Shown here: positions 1 through 10,398 of the stretch, in pieces | How the letters are laid out: every line of letters begins with the position of its first letter | Position numbering within the stretch: position 1 is the stretch's first letter | Source: Lepidostoma basale | Taxonomy: Eukaryota; Arthropoda; Insecta; Trichoptera; Lepidostomatidae | Assembly (NCBI GenBank): GCA_022606425.2 | Contig: JAHDVF020001225.1 | Coordinates: 186,001 to 250,000 of the forward strand | Direction: 5' to 3' | Length of the DNA stretch: 64,000 nucleotides | The notes under the pieces: generated by a model | What the model was told of the DNA's origin: nothing | Seen by the model: only the letters and a program-made list of their open reading frames with translations | Databases searched by the model: none | Position numbers and translations under genes: made by a program

Positions 1-108
1 CGTAACATGCACGCTCGTTGATTTTTTCTGCTTCAAATGTGGCCGCATTTTAATATTTGATTAATTTGGTCATGCCATGATTTCCTTGGTCTTCCACAGC
101 TTCTCTTA
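1..108 (-). mobile_element. LINE-A fragment (window edge)
   Basis: Antisense piece of the LINE-A reverse transcriptase C-terminal region. It matches the stretch that in better copies encodes the RACM-RCMNVEEA and WHDQINQ segments. It starts at the window edge, so the 3' end may lie outside. It gives way to a foldback repeat at about 110. No open frame survives. Confidence 0.6.
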
Positions 109-109
109 C

Positions 110-440
110 AGCTCACATAAAAACACGACATGTTTCGGAGGATACCTCCATCTTCAGGTGTAAAAATATAATTATAACTAAACAAAGAAAGATTAAATTA
201 AAAACACATTTAAAACGATACAATAATTTTAATTAAAAAATTAACCTGGACTTTTTGTTACAAGTACTAATAATTATTACTAATTGATAATATTAAGCAA
301 TAATAAAACATGACAACTATATGAAAAATATTAAATTGTAATTTAGAAAAAAACATACATTCGAAAAGACATAATTTTTATAAAAATTAATAAATGAAAA
401 GATGAAGGTATCCTCCAAAATATGTCGTGTTTTTAAATAT
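110..440. repeat. Foldback repeat H1 with inverted hammerhead-like motifs
   Basis: The left arm (about 110-165) and right arm (about 396-440) are inverted copies. Both contain the sequence around GGTATCCTCC and the GTCGTGTTTTT flank. The left arm carries a well-formed hammerhead-like motif on the minus strand. The right arm carries a degraded version on the plus strand, with CCAAAATATGTC in place of CCGAAACATGTC. The centre is AT-rich filler. Similar copies lie at about 20.04-20.16 kb and 20.34 kb. Confidence 0.6.
123..161 (-). ncRNA. Hammerhead-ribozyme-like motif (H1 left arm)
   Basis: Read on the minus strand the order is ACAC (stem I 5' side), CUGAAGA, one extra U, GGAGG-UAU-CCUCC (stem II), GAA, ACAUGU (self-complementary, would be stem III), C, then GUGU (stem I 3' side). 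Stem I pairs ACAC with GUGU and stem II is five perfect pairs. This matches the hammerhead core CUGANGA...GAAA...UH except for one extra base between A9 and stem II. The palindromic stem III would require dimerisation. Catalysis is inferred, not shown. Confidence 0.5.
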
Positions 441-974
441 TTTTAAAAATATTTTGTGGATTAAACAAAGTTATTTTAAATTTCCTAAGTGTACAACAAT
501 AACTAGCTTTTTTTGAAATACTTAAGACATAATAACTGAAGAAATGTTTAATGTTACAATTATTTTCTACGATTATTATTCTTGCCACATTTTGAAGGTA
601 GCACACACCCATCATCTGGTTTTAAGTTTTCTCCTGATGATGAATGAAAACTCCATTTAAAATAAATAAACACAAAAACGAAGAAAATAAAGCACTCTCC
701 CAGATTAAAGATATTTCGTTTAAAATACAGCTAATTCCAAAGGCCTGACTTTTTAATCTGTAATGGCTCTTTGCCTACCTCCATATCGATAATGTACCCC
801 TTGAGACTTTGCAGGATATATTAATATTGGTTATCGATAGTTGACAACTAATCTACTGCATGTAGAATCTTTTATAGAAATAACCTTTATGTATTTTCCC
901 AAGATCAGAGTAAGCGCAATTCGAATATTAAAGTCTAACAGATATCTTAATTAATACTAAAATTAACTTACTGG
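441..974. other. AT-rich stretch without recognised features
   Basis: No coding signal or repeat family that I recognise. The ORF on the minus strand at 433-615 has low-complexity composition and is not supported. Confidence 0.5.
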
Positions 975-1168
975 CATGCCGTTTAGATCGTCACACCGTT
1001 ATTTCGTGACATATTTCCTTAACTACCTCAACACGCATACATCGTGTCATGTACGCACGTCGATTTCTCCGACTCTTCACGTGGCCGACATTTTATATTT
1101 GATTGATTTGATCGTCTTATGTTTTCATAGATTTTTCTCTATTTCAAGTTCCGTTTACGCCGTTTACA
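975..1168 (-). mobile_element. LINE-A 3' region fragment
   Basis: Antisense copy of the LINE-A segment following the HMERM region, covering the WHDQINQ and RACMTRCMN positions. It has many substitutions and no intact frame. It abuts a different LINE tail at about 1169, so it was probably truncated by, or served as target for, that insertion. Confidence 0.6.
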
Positions 1169-1345
1169 TATACAATAACAACAACTACATTGTCGCTACA
1201 GCCCACTATGGGCCCCGGCCTCTTCCAGAATTCTTCGCCACTCTTCCCAGTCCATCGTCCGCATTCTCCAGTTTGTAACACCGATTTCTCTGAGGTCCCG
1301 CTCCACACCATCCATCCACCTAAGTTTTGGTCTTCCCACACTTAT
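1169..1345 (-). pseudogene. Non-LTR retrotransposon RT C-terminus (family with RMRTMDWEEWRRILE)
   Basis: Reading the minus strand from about 1341 to a stop at 1196-1198 gives GRPKLRWMDGVERDL, then REIGVTNWRM, then WEEWRRILEEAGAHSGL and stop. The GRP-LRW-DGVE block followed by W...RRILEEA is a usual extreme C-terminus of insect non-LTR reverse transcriptases. After the stop the sequence becomes (GTT)-rich, consistent with a 3' tail. Only the last ~48 codons remain, so this is a 5'-truncated retrocopy. Confidence 0.7.
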
Positions 1346-1349
1346 TACT

Positions 1350-1665
1350 TATTACTTCCCACTGCATAATGACGAGCTGTACTATATTTGTGTACTCCCA
1401 GTCCCTTGACACAGGTCAGACTACCATAAATGCCGTCATCGCGAACCCCAAAAAGAATGCTGGAGTTGCACCCAGGTGGTAGAAGACCAATTGGACGACC
1501 AAGGCTGCGATGGGAGGATGAAGTTAGGAGAGATGGGGCGAAATTGTTAAGAGTGTCAGATTGGAGGGTCGAAGCGGAGGACAGGAGGAGTTGGAGGCGA
1601 AGAACACTGGAGGCTAAGGCTCGATATGGGTTGTAGGGCCATCGAAGAAGAAGAAGATAACACAT
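1350..1665 (+). pseudogene. Non-LTR retrotransposon RT C-terminus (family with GRPRLRWEDEVRRD)
   Basis: The plus-strand frame 1430-1636 contains GRRPIGRPRLRWEDEVRRD and later RRSWRRRTLEAKARYGL before the stop, a typical non-LTR RT C-terminal block. A (GAA)n tail follows at about 1646-1660. It is oriented opposite to the neighbouring LINE tail at 1169-1345, so two unrelated retrocopies sit back to back. It is 5' truncated, with no RT core in the window. Confidence 0.75.
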
Positions 1666-1739
1666 TTATTCTCACTACTTTTAATTCTAATATTTTGCAT
1701 TTGACACTCTTACATATACAGATTTACCACATATTCGTC

Positions 1740-2085
1740 CAAGATATTTTATTTCTACTGCATTTATTCTACTTTAATCCATCTTTTGGCAGTACCATGC
1801 TTCGCTTCCATACATAAGGGTCGGTACAAGAAAACCATGGTGCACTGCCATTTTAGCTTTTTTGGATAGGTTTTGGTTTACGATGACAACTTTAAGTGCA
1901 CCATTCACTTTGTTGCCTACTCCAACCCTTCTTTCAATATCCCTCTTCACTCGCCCATCTATTGTAAACATACTACCTAAATACACGAACTCATCTAGTT
2001 GCTCCAAATTTTCACCATTCACGCTAATTTTGCGAACTCGATTACATGCTCGTCGATTTTTCCGACTTCAAATGCATGGACGTGA
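1740..2085 (-). mobile_element. LINE-A internal fragment
   Basis: The minus-strand frame 1774-2022 reads NGENLEQLDEFVYLGSMF, then RDIERRVGVGNKVNGALKVV and VPTLMYGSEAW. These are the thumb/C-terminal landmarks of LINE-A. At about 2043 it jumps to a more 3' LINE-A segment, so an internal piece is missing. No (GTTA) tail is present. Confidence 0.7.
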
Positions 2086-2089
2086 AGAA

Positions 2090-2210
2090 CGGAGCTGGCA
2101 AAATAAGTATGAAAGTAGGATAAATGACGTAAAATGAGATCACTGAAATGAATGTGCGGGAAAACGAAATATGGAAGAAATATAAGGTAGATGATTGCAT
2201 CACCAAATTA
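2090..2210 (+). mobile_element. LINE-A fragment, degraded
   Basis: Plus-strand remnant covering the MRSLRRMCG region (GAGATCACT-AA-TGAATGTGCGGG) and a short downstream piece. It is heavily mutated and no frame remains. Confidence 0.45.
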
Positions 2211-2239
2211 ATCAATTACGAAAACATATAATATTACAC

Positions 2240-2515
2240 ACAATAGTGCACACTGATGATCTTGTGCCGATCCTCATGTATAGAAGTAAACCATGGAACT
2301 GGTAAAATAATTATAAAAGTAGAATAAATGCAGAGGAAATGAGATCTCTTAGACGAATGTGTTTAAAATCTACTAGAATAGGTTTTTGTTTGCGATGACA
2401 AATTTAAGTGCACCATTCACTTTGTTCCCTGCCCCAACCCTTCTTTTAATATCCCTCTCCACTCGCCCACCTTTTGTTAAAATACTACCTAAATACACGA
2501 ACTCATCTATCATAG
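2240..2515. mobile_element. LINE-A rearranged inverted pair
   Basis: Positions about 2240-2370 are LINE-A sense on plus (LVPIL through MRSLRRMC). Positions 2377-2515 are LINE-A antisense, covering the adjacent upstream segment (EFVYLGS to VVIANKNL). The segments are contiguous in the element but inverted here. The order is not that of twin priming, so a later inversion or two independent insertions are equally possible. Confidence 0.55.
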
Positions 2516-3019
2516 AAGTACATAATATAATTTGTATGAATATACACAGTTAAACAAGAATTTAATTCAGTGCGAATTACAAATTCCCTCGACGAAAACA
2601 AAATGTGGGGATAAGGAAACTAGCTTCAAGTTTCTCCCAGTAATCATTGCTAGAACTCCTTGCGTATTGGAAGATCCCATTCAATAATTTCGATAGGAAA
2701 GTTTCCTATTCAATTCCCGCTCATAAAGAAGCAAGTTCAGATTAGTTTGATTTACTCCCTTTTCTCTTGGTACATTGTTTCCTGACCGTTTGAGCAAAAC
2801 TTGGAACAGACAGGGGAGCTTCTTTTAAATTCTTGTTTACTAAGTTGGTAGTATATACCATAATAATTAAGTTATTACAGAAGTTTCGTATCTCTAAGAG
2901 TACTGAGATCAAACCGACTAGAAATATTAACAACGAAATTTTTTGATTTGAGCTGAAATAGTTTCCATAAAAAATTAGAACATTAATTAAAATTGATTTT
3001 CATAGCAGAGTGGCAACGG
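2516..3019. other. Unassigned AT-rich DNA
   Basis: I see no gene or recognised repeat. The small ORF on minus at 2742-2933 has no recognisable motif. Confidence 0.4.
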
Positions 3020-3645
3020 TTATTATAGGTAATATGTTTACAAAAGATGGGCGAGTGGAGAGGGATACTGAAAGAAGAGTTGGGGCAGGCAACAAAGTGA
3101 ATGGTGCACTTAAATATGTCATCGTAAACAAAAACCTATCCAAAAAAGCTAAAAGGTAGTGCACAATGTTGTTCTTGTACCGAGCCTTATGTATAGAAGC
3201 GAAGCATGGAACTAGCATAAGCAAGATGAAAAAAGAATAAATGGAGTAGAAATGAGATCTCTCAGACGAATGTGCGGATACAAAATAAATTATAGAGTGT
3301 CGAATAAAAATATAAAAAGTGAATGCGGTGCGAATGATGGTGTTATTAACAAAATAATGAAAGGATCATTAAGATGGTTTGGACACATAGAAAAAAAGAA
3401 TATAAAAACAATTGTAAAAAAATTAATATTAAAGATGTAAATGGAACCAGAAATAGAGGAAGACCGAGGAAAACGTGGCACGATCAAATAAATCAAATAT
3501 TGAACGTCGGCTACGTGAGGAGTCAGAGAAATCGACGCGCGTGCATGACATGATGTATGAATGTTAAGGAAGAAAGAAAAGTGTGGCAGTCCATTCTTTC
3601 TGCCTACCCCTTCTGGGAGACTGCGTGATGGTTTGTTAGTAAGTT
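3020..3645 (+). mobile_element. LINE-A 3' copy, disrupted
   Basis: Plus-strand LINE-A from the GRVERDTERRVGAGNKVNGAL region to the 3' end (CWQSILSAYPFW-like, then TGATGGTTTGTTAG). The MRSLRRMCG block is in frame at 3252-3440 but is broken near the KKLY region by an A-run length change. The 3' tail is a short GTTAGTTAG. A second LINE-A piece follows in the same orientation. Confidence 0.7.
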
Positions 3646-3734
3646 AGTTAGAAAGAAAATGTAATGCTTTGGTAGAAATCACATTTCAATAAAAATGGCG
3701 AAATACTAGCTATTATATATGTACATATCATTCA

Positions 3735-4100
3735 TGAGTACGATAGAATTTCAAATGCGGATATAAGAAAGGAATAAAGAGCGGAAGTAGGTATATCGAT
3801 CAATATTATGAAATGATCGCTTCATTTGTTCGGACACATGGAGCGCATGGATAGAGAAAGAATGGTTAAGAAAGTATACGTTAATTATGTAAATGGAGTG
3901 GTAGGCCGAGGAAAACATGGCATGACCAAATTAATCATATTTAAAGGCTAGTCATGTTAGAAGTCGGAAGAATCGACGTGCGTGTATGACTCGATGTATG
4001 AATGTGGAGGAACCTAGAAAATTGTGTCAGGGTGGAGTAGTGTGGCGATCCATTCTCTCTACCTACCCTTACGGAGAAACGGTGTAATGGTTTGTTGTTG
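3735..4100 (+). mobile_element. LINE-A 3' copy, second in series
   Basis: Plus-strand LINE-A from about the YDRISNADIR codons to the 3' terminal GGAGAAACGGTGTAATGGTTTG. The frame is broken at several points. It lies about 90 bp downstream of, and in the same direction as, the 3020-3645 copy. Confidence 0.6.
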
Positions 4101-4424
4101 TTTCTGCATATCATGGGAATCAAAAGCTTAAAAAGTATACAAAGAAATTGGGATTTTATAACTTGTTGTAAACGAAAAAACTACCACATTTAAAAGTCCC
4201 AAAAACTACAATACTTACTTCTTTAATGAATTCGCCGCACAACTTTTAGCTTCTTTGATCCTTCCAGGCTCTTCGATCCTGCACATTTTTTCTCCAGCTT
4301 AGTCAGATCTGCTAGAACAGCATCCATTAGGTGCTCTCTAGGCCACCCTTAAGGAATATCTCCAGCCGCTCTTGAAGCCCTGAAATTTACGAAAAAAAAT
4401 ATTAACTAATTATTCAACTGACTA

Positions 4425-4740
4425 ACTAACTTGAAAATTGTACACAGAGTGACCATGGGAGAGACAGCAGACACCAGCTACAAATTTACTAAAAATTCAG
4501 ACATACACAGACACTGGACCAGGAACTGTGACGGATATCACTTACCGAATGCACGAACTAAGACAGGACAATCGAGAATATTGAACAAACTTGAAACTGA
4601 AAATTGCAATTTACTACCAAAAGACACAAGGAGTCTCACTACAACTCAATTTAAAATTTTCCTGAAACATTACATAATTAAAAGTTAAATCTAAAAATGT
4701 ATCCATATAAACCATTGGGTTTCAAAAGAAAATAACAATA
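4425..4740 (+). pseudogene. Non-LTR retrotransposon C-terminal region (family Q)
   Basis: The plus frame 4431-4688 contains HRHWTRNCDGYHLPNARTKTG and ends LPKDTRSLTTTQFKIFLKHY before the stop. The pattern N-TRN-D-(LP)...LPKD...FK-FLK resembles the conserved tail of CR1/jockey-type RT proteins. A second copy lies on minus at 58340-58646 and shares the downstream ATCCATATAAACC-ATTGGGTTTC sequence, so this is a dispersed repeat rather than a host gene. Confidence 0.6.
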
Positions 4741-4900
4741 ATAAAAACTAAGCATTACACTGTCTCTCTGAAGAGGTATACAGAAATAATGGACCGACAC
4801 ATTTTTTTTTTAAAAACCGTACATTATGTTATAGGTATAGACAAAAACCAAGGAAAACTTGGCACGATTAAATAAATAAAAAAATACAATTTATTTATTT
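4741..4900. other. Short unassigned stretch
   Basis: AT-rich, with a LINE-A-like scrap at 4855-4880 (GGAAAACTTGGCACGATTAAAT). Otherwise nothing is recognised. Confidence 0.35.
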
Positions 4901-5210
4901 TGCAATTCTATGAAATCGTCGCAACAGCTGTTTCTCCACCTAATGTTGGCATTGCCAGGTATTACAATCATCTGAAGATGCCAATATTAGATTGCGTATC
5001 AGCCGTCACGAGGATTTAATAGAATTTAAATTAAAAAACTGTTAAATTAAATAACTTTGTTTTTGTATCACAATTTTATTTTATTTTATGCGACAGCTGT
5101 TTCATCTATCTATGTTGACATCATCAGGTGTTACAATAATATATCAAATGTCAAATTTTAGAATTTAAATAAATACGTTGTGATATTATAGTAGTGTTCC
5201 AAATTTAAAA
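4901..5210 (-). repeat. H3-type repeats with hammerhead-like motifs
   Basis: There are two antisense motif copies. One is around 4918-4975, around CAACAGCTGTTTCTCC. The other is around 5091-5128 (GCGACAGCTGTTTCATC...GACATCATCAGGTGTTAC). Read on minus, the second gives CACCUGAUGA, U, GUCAAC..., GAAACAGCUGUCGC. Stem II is damaged in both. They match the better copies at 7222-7266 and 46928-46967. Confidence 0.5.
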
Positions 5211-5217
5211 CAAAACA

Positions 5218-5425
5218 AACCATCACGCGGTTTCACCGAACGGGTAACAGCGATTCATGCACGCACATCATTTCTTTCAACTTTAAAAATGGCCGACTTT
5301 TAATTTTGATTAATTTATACATGTCACGTTTTCCTCGATTTTCCTTGAATTCATAAACCATTAACATTGGTAACGTACACTTTTTAAACCATTATTTCTT
5401 CATCCATGCGTTCCACGTGTAAAAA
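5218..5425 (-). mobile_element. LINE-A 3' fragment
   Basis: Antisense LINE-A beginning with the 3' terminal AACCATCACGCGG-TT and running back to the HMERM-KKVY region. An internal deletion removes part of the CMNVEEA segment. The frame is destroyed. Confidence 0.65.
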
Positions 5426-5950
5426 CTAACACAGTGATCATTCCATAATTTTGTTTGTAATACTTTCTTCCGCTTTATAATAACATTTGAAACTCTTTAG
5501 TACATTGTTCTAAATTTAACAGTTAATAAATTAATAATATCATACTGTTTCCTTCAAAACAATGGATTATCCAAGCACTGATGTGTAAAGCGTAGCACAG
5601 TACAAAAACACACGTGTAAACTGACAGAAATTAATACGTTTGGATAATGTCTATACTATTTCACCATATGGACGCAATCGATGCAATGCTACTCACCAAT
5701 CAGGAGTAGTTAAATTATTGTTACATACTGTATTTGTGAGTCGAATGTTAGTTGAATTTTATATTCATTTGTCACATTTTTAAAATAATGTTACAATCAA
5801 GCAAATACTTCTGCTTCTTCCAGTTATTGTTGCATTTATTGAGGTTCGTCATACAATTTTTGATTAAATAATATATTATTTTGGCCGAACACTAAGATAC
5901 TTCAACAATATTAACTGTTAAAATGTATAACACTGTAACAATATCCCAAT
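5426..5950. other. Unassigned AT-rich DNA
   Basis: I see no gene and no clear repeat other than scattered AT-rich words shared with the H3 flanks around 5510-5530. Confidence 0.35.
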
Positions 5951-6458
5951 TTTTATTTATTGTTTCATAAACAATGATGTTAAACTCCATTTTAAATATA
6001 TGTACGGATCAAAACGTCAGTTTTCTAGAAGTTTTATTATATTTTGTGGGAATGACATGTTTCGCCCTTCTTAGGCATTACCAAAGTGAAATTTCTACTC
6101 GTTGCTGTTTATATACACTAGTAAATGGAGCAGAATACGGTAATTACAATGTTTTTCTTAGAAATACTTGATTTCACCATAGCTTAAATATGTTTTTTTG
6201 ATTTATATAATGTCATTTATTATTCCCTTACTATGTAATCATTGCAAAAAAATTCTTAACGAGTTTCAAGAAACATTTTCCAGTATTTCTGGACCTACTC
6301 AAATAATTATTTGTTAAAAATGTATAGTCATATAATTTTTTGATAATTATCATATTCTGCTCCATATACTACTGTATATAAACAGCAACGAGCTGAAATT
6401 TAGTTACATTTAATAATGCCTTAGAAGGGCAAAACATGTCATTCCCATAAAATATAAT
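5951..6458. repeat. Foldback repeat G1 with paired hammerhead-like remnants
   Basis: The left arm (5951-6150) includes AACGTCAGTTTTCTAGAAG and GACATGTTTCGCCCTTCTTAGG. The right arm (about 6340-6458) is its inverted partner, with CCTTAGAAGGGC-AAACATGTC. Both arms also pair through GCAACGAG and GGAGCAGAAT. The right arm breaks off at about 6460, where H3-type sequence (GAGAAACAGCTTTCGCG) begins. Family members recur at 16.6, 17.7, 34.2, 38.9, 46.7 and 48.5 kb. Confidence 0.65.
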
Positions 6459-6602
6459 AAAACGTCGGTTGGAGAAACAGCTTTCGCGATACTCTAAAAA
6501 AATTAATGAAAACATTGTGATATTATGACAGTGTTGTAAATTTTAACAGTTAAAAGTAAATTTTTTAGATTTTTAACACATCCATTCGTTTAAACTCTAT
6601 AG

Positions 6603-6945
6603 TCTTCTTCTTCTTCTTCTTTTTGTCCTGTCACACCTCCGTGGTGCATAGGGCCTCAAGGAACCTTCTCCACCCGACTCTATCGCATGCCTGATGCCTA
6701 ACATCACCCAAGTGAGGCCTGATGCCTAATCCTCGTCCTGCAGGGTTCTTCTCCAGGTGGCTATAGGTCTGCCTCGCTTTCTCTTTCCCCCATAGGGGAC
6801 CAGTCTAGTGCACCCTGAGCGATGCAGGCTGGGTTCCGTTTCAGAGTGTGACCGATCCACTGCCATTTGCGTCTAGCGATTTGTTCTCTAATTGGCTTTT
6901 CGCCTGCCACGGTCCAGAGAACGGCATTTGACACTGTTTGGGATT
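6603..6945 (-). pseudogene. LINE-D 3' end fragment
   Basis: Minus-strand non-LTR RT C-terminus with a (GAA)n tail at 6603-6622 (TTCTTCTTCTTC on plus). Translated landmarks include RQKWQWIGHTL-like and RRFLEAL residues, seen more clearly in the copy at 23548-23840. The two copies share the same 5' breakpoint (CACTGTTTGG). The reading frame is broken. Confidence 0.6.
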
Positions 6946-7215
6946 TTGAACCTCTATAGTACGGTTGCCAATTTTTTTTTAAAATGTGATAGACTACATT
7001 TGCATCTCATGTTTGAATGTACGAGTACTTTATATTTTTTTTGCTTAAGTTTTTCACTACAAATTTTTGCGTAATACCATGATTAAATGGAACTATTTAT
7101 CTGAATTGCGAATGTAGCCAATCGCAGTTCCAAACCATTTAGTTTTATTTCAAATAAAGCCACTTGCACTGAATCACTCTTAAATTTGATAAGGACTATT
7201 TATCTGCAATCTTTT
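6946..7215. other. Unassigned DNA
   Basis: No recognised gene or repeat family. The short plus ORF at 6892-7074 overlaps the LINE-D end and is not credible. Confidence 0.35.
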
Positions 7216-7221
7216 GCAACT

Positions 7222-7266
7222 GTCGGGACAGCTGTTTCGCTAACCAAAGTTAGCATCATCAGGTAT
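7222..7266 (-). ncRNA. Hammerhead-like motif (H3 type)
   Basis: Minus strand: CUGAUGA, extra U, GCUAA-CUUUGG-UUAGC (five perfect pairs), GAA, ACAGCUGU (self-complementary octamer), C. Compared with the copy at 46928 the stem II sequence differs (GCUAA/UUAGC against GUCAA/UUGAC) but pairing is kept, so changes are compensatory. Stem I is not convincing here, because CCGACA does not pair with AAUAC. Activity is doubtful. Confidence 0.4.
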
Positions 7267-7314
7267 TACAATCAGTTGACTGTAACACCTGATATCTTAC
7301 AGATCTTAACTAAC

Positions 7315-7835
7315 TCACTAATTAATCATCATTTCGGCTTCCTGAAGGGGTAGGCAGAAATAATGGATTGCCACACATTTCTTTCCTGACATATTTCTCT
7401 CGCTTTTTCAACATTCACATATCGTGTCATGCACGCGCGTCCATTTCTCTGACTCCTCACATGGCCGACATTCCATATTTGATTTATTTGATTGTGCCAC
7501 GTTTTCCTCGGTCTTCCTCTATTTCTGGTTCCATTTACATCGTTAACATATATTTTTTTTTACCATTCTTTCTTCATTTATTCTTTCCATATGTCCAAAA
7601 CCATATTAATGATCCTTTCACTATTTTGTTCATAACACCATCATTCGCACCACATTCAATTCTTATATTTTCATTCGACACTCTATCATACACAGAGTAT
7701 CCACACATTTGTTATTCTATAAATGTCTTTCCGCACATTCTTATAAATAATCTCACATTGTACGAGATTCACTCTATTTTACCAGTTTCAAGCATAATAA
7801 CTATTCACAAGGATTGGCACAAGAACTCCACTGAA
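7315..7835 (-). mobile_element. LINE-A 3' copy
   Basis: Antisense LINE-A from the 3' end (ATCATCATTTCGGCTTCC...GGGGTAGGCAGAAATAATGG) back to VPTLMY-like codons near 7820. Long stretches are recognisable (RPRKTWHDQINQ, GHMERMNEE, RSECGANDGVMNK) but the frame is broken, including a T-run around 7553-7562. The tail is reduced to TAATTAATC. Confidence 0.75.
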
Positions 7836-8127
7836 TAGGTCTGGTTATTGGTGAGCAAGGTATACAGTATTTTCAATAAATATTTTTTTCTCTTCTCGTA
7901 TGGCGAATCTAGGACTGTCTTTCCTGGCTGGCGTATGGTGGGACCTGGTCTCTTTTGAACTCCTGTTGATAAGTCCTATCAACGTCAACTTGGACCTGCC
8001 ATGTTCTCTCGACTGCTGCTTCTCCGTCTCCCTCATCATCCATGAAACAAGGTCGGCTAGGCGCCGCATGCCGTGGCCGTACCATCTCAGCAGTACCAGT
8101 TGGGCTAAAAAGGTAATTAAAATAATA
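7836..8127 (-). other. Possible LINE-derived coding remnant
   Basis: The minus frame 7845-8069, extended upstream, reads LLRWYGHGMRRLADLVSWM. LRWYGH-MRR is reminiscent of a non-LTR RT C-terminus. The rest does not align convincingly with the usual GRP-RW block. Local GC content is raised against the surroundings. I treat it as unassigned with a LINE suspicion. Confidence 0.3.
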
Positions 8128-8139
8128 CTTATTTAGGGT

Positions 8140-8385
8140 TACTTTCTTATATTTTGTGTCGCATTTATCTTAAAAAAAAAACTTTTTCTTAATTTTCTTA
8201 TATTTGCATTTATCGCGTTCTTATATTTGCATTTATCACTCTTTTATATTTTGTGTCGCAATTATCTGAAAAAAACATATATCATAATCTTCTTATATTT
8301 GCGTTTAACACGTTCTTATATTTGCATTTATCACGTTCTTATATTTGCATTTATCACTTTCTTATATTTTGTGTCGCAATATCTG
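8140..8385. repeat. Minisatellite, TTCTTATATTTGCATTTATC units
   Basis: A tandem array of ~20-24-bp units built on TCTTATATTTGCATTTATC. A second-level alternation uses TTCTTATATTTTGTGTCGCA units, giving an apparent higher-order period of about 120 bp. There are at least eight imperfect units. No coding role is visible. Confidence 0.75.
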
Positions 8386-8690
8386 TTGCACTATCTATCG
8401 GATCTCGTTGAACAAGTACTGCACGGTTCTTAATCTAGCGTTTTGTCTCGTTTGTTCTTACTGGTTGACAGTGTGTTTCCTTGCTCAGGCTTAAGGATCT
8501 TGTAGCCTTCGAGGTTAAGCCGAACTGTCGTGGGACTGATCCCACTCTGTGCTGGGCTTAGTCTGTCAGACAACCCCGACGCCACTCGGGCTGCGCAAGC
8601 GTCAATCATCAGGTACTGTCTGATATGCGAAAATGTGAATCGTACTTAATTGGTTTCTAAATAAAACGAGTGCCAACCTTCATGGAACAG
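8386..8690. other. Unassigned, moderately GC-rich stretch
   Basis: 8440-8615 is less AT-rich than its surroundings and has several short palindromes. I recognise no family. No sizeable ORF is present. Confidence 0.3.
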
Positions 8691-8694
8691 AGCG

Positions 8695-8770
8695 GAACAG
8701 GCAAAACTCGTCATTCCCATAAATTATAATATAACTTCTAGAAAACGGACGTTTTCATTCATAATAATTA
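8695..8770 (+). repeat. Foldback G right-arm fragment
   Basis: GTCATTCCCATAAA...AACTTCTAGAAAACGGACGTTTTCATTC matches the right arm of the G foldback family. It ends a few bases before the Helitron end, so the Helitron may have inserted beside it. Confidence 0.5.
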
Positions 8771-8979
8771 TATACTACTAGCTGACCCGGCAAACGTTGT
8801 TCTGCTATATAAATTATTTCTAGTGAATATTGTGGTTGTTAAATAAAAAATAACGAATGTATTGTTTGTGTGTGGGGATGGGATCTATGACAAAAAGAGG
8901 AATGGAGCGCTGTAGACGATGACCGCCGATAAAAACTAAAATACACCAACTATTCATTTTCTCAATTCAACGTATTTCA

Positions 8980-9737
8980 AATATTTGTGAAATGTATACT
9001 TATATCTGTATACGAATCCTGGATTTTCACCTGTGGGTGGTTAATTTAAATTTTTAATTGTATCTCAATAGAGACGAAGAAACAAACTGGAAACTGAATA
9101 TGGATGATCAAGGTGTTTACAGGACATATGACCTGTCATTGGTTGGGTTAAGCGCACGCTTTATGTAATTACAACATTCCCCATTCCACCATTGTTATTA
9201 TGATCATGCATGATACATTTTTGGAAGTTGTATATATATACTCCAAATCCATACCTATCTTCACGTGTCAGTTCCAGTTAGCCATCTATGTAGATTTGAT
9301 TGTACTAATTAATTTTTTAAGATTAATCTATACAATCCTCCCACTAACGCCTATACGCCTATACCGATAACGACTAACGCATTGTGTTAATAAAGTAGTT
9401 TGCTAAATGCTAAACAATCATTCTTCATAGATGGCGTTAGTGGGAGGATTGTATAGATTAATCTTAAAAAATTAATTAGTACAATCAAATCTACATAGAT
9501 GGCTAACTGGAACTGACACGTGAAGATAGGTATGGATTTGGAGTATATATACAACTTCCAAAATGTATCATGCATGATTATAATAACAATGGTGGAATGG
9601 GGAATGTTGTAATTACATAAAGCGTGCGCTTAACCCAACCAATGACAGGTCATAAGTCCTGTAAACACCTTGATCATCCATATTCAGTTTCCAGTTTGTT
9701 TCTTCGTCTCTATTGAGATACAATTAAAAATTTAAAT
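8980..9737. mobile_element. Palindromic J insertion in the Helitron
   Basis: Two J units lie head to head. Arms are about 9044-9345 and 9420-9737, nearly perfect inverted repeats of over 300 bp, with a ~70-bp centre. A unique ~60-bp leader (8980-9043, GTATACGAATCCTGGATTTT) lies on the left only. The insertion is flanked by the 12-bp direct repeat CAACGTATTTCA at 8968-8979 and 9738-9749. The J copy at 20680-21072 also has a left-only leader and a 12-bp duplication. Confidence 0.75.
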
Positions 9738-9861
9738 CAACGTATTTCATTAAAGTAACGGACATATTCATTGTTAAATCTCTTAAAAGTTAAATGTTAA
9801 GTGAATAAAAGTCATATATTTTTTATCCTAAAGTAGGAAAATGAAATAAAGAAAATCGATA

Positions 9862-10398
9862 TTAATTTCGAAGAGCAATTAAGTGTACAATATTTTTTGT
9901 CAGTCCATCTTTAGCTAACACAAATAAGCTCGATGGTTTGCCCACGCGAGAACATGCCACGTATGATTGTCCGTGTGAAAAACATGGTGTGCCCAAATCT
10001 AAGCCGCAAACAGACATCGTTTGACCTTGCGACTTATTGATTGTCATTGCGAATGCCAATCTAATAGGAAATTGAACGCGTTTGAATTCAATTGGCACGT
10101 CTGTGGGAATCATTGGAATTCGTGGCAGCAAAACATTTTCGGCTCGAAATTTTCCATTCAAAATAATGGCTTCTATAACGTTTTCCATCATTTTTTTAAT
10201 GACCAATCGCGTGCGATTGCACAGCCGTGGTGGATTCAAATTCCGAAGTAAAATAACCGGAGATCCAACTTTCAGTCGTAGATGGTGTGGTGACATGCCT
10301 GGCAAATTCAGTGAGCTCAAAAACTCAGTTGGATAATTTACAGCTTCGTTGGCATCGCACACTGTATCAATCGATTTGTATGATAGATACCAAGTCAC
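9862..10398 (-). pseudogene. Helitron helicase C-terminal part
   Basis: A 178-residue minus-strand frame matches the C-terminal third of the Pif1/RecD-like helicase domain of Helitron RepHel proteins. Residues 44-55 give KVGSPVILLRNL. Helicase motif V is FAMTINKSQGQTM (residues ~117-129). Motif VI is the SYVACSRV stretch (~145-152). Motifs I-IV, including the Walker A loop, and the Rep HUH nuclease are absent, lost in an internal deletion between 10398 and about 10450. It cannot be an active helicase. Confidence 0.8.

Noticed and set aside
976..1278. 100-codon plus ORF
   Set aside because: Antisense to LINE-A and another LINE tail.
2240..2515. Twin-priming event in LINE-A
   Set aside because: The inverted segments are in the wrong order for twin priming and no flanking duplication is visible.
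8140..8385. CRISPR-like array
   Set aside because: Units are directly adjacent without unique spacers and the setting is eukaryotic; it is a minisatellite.
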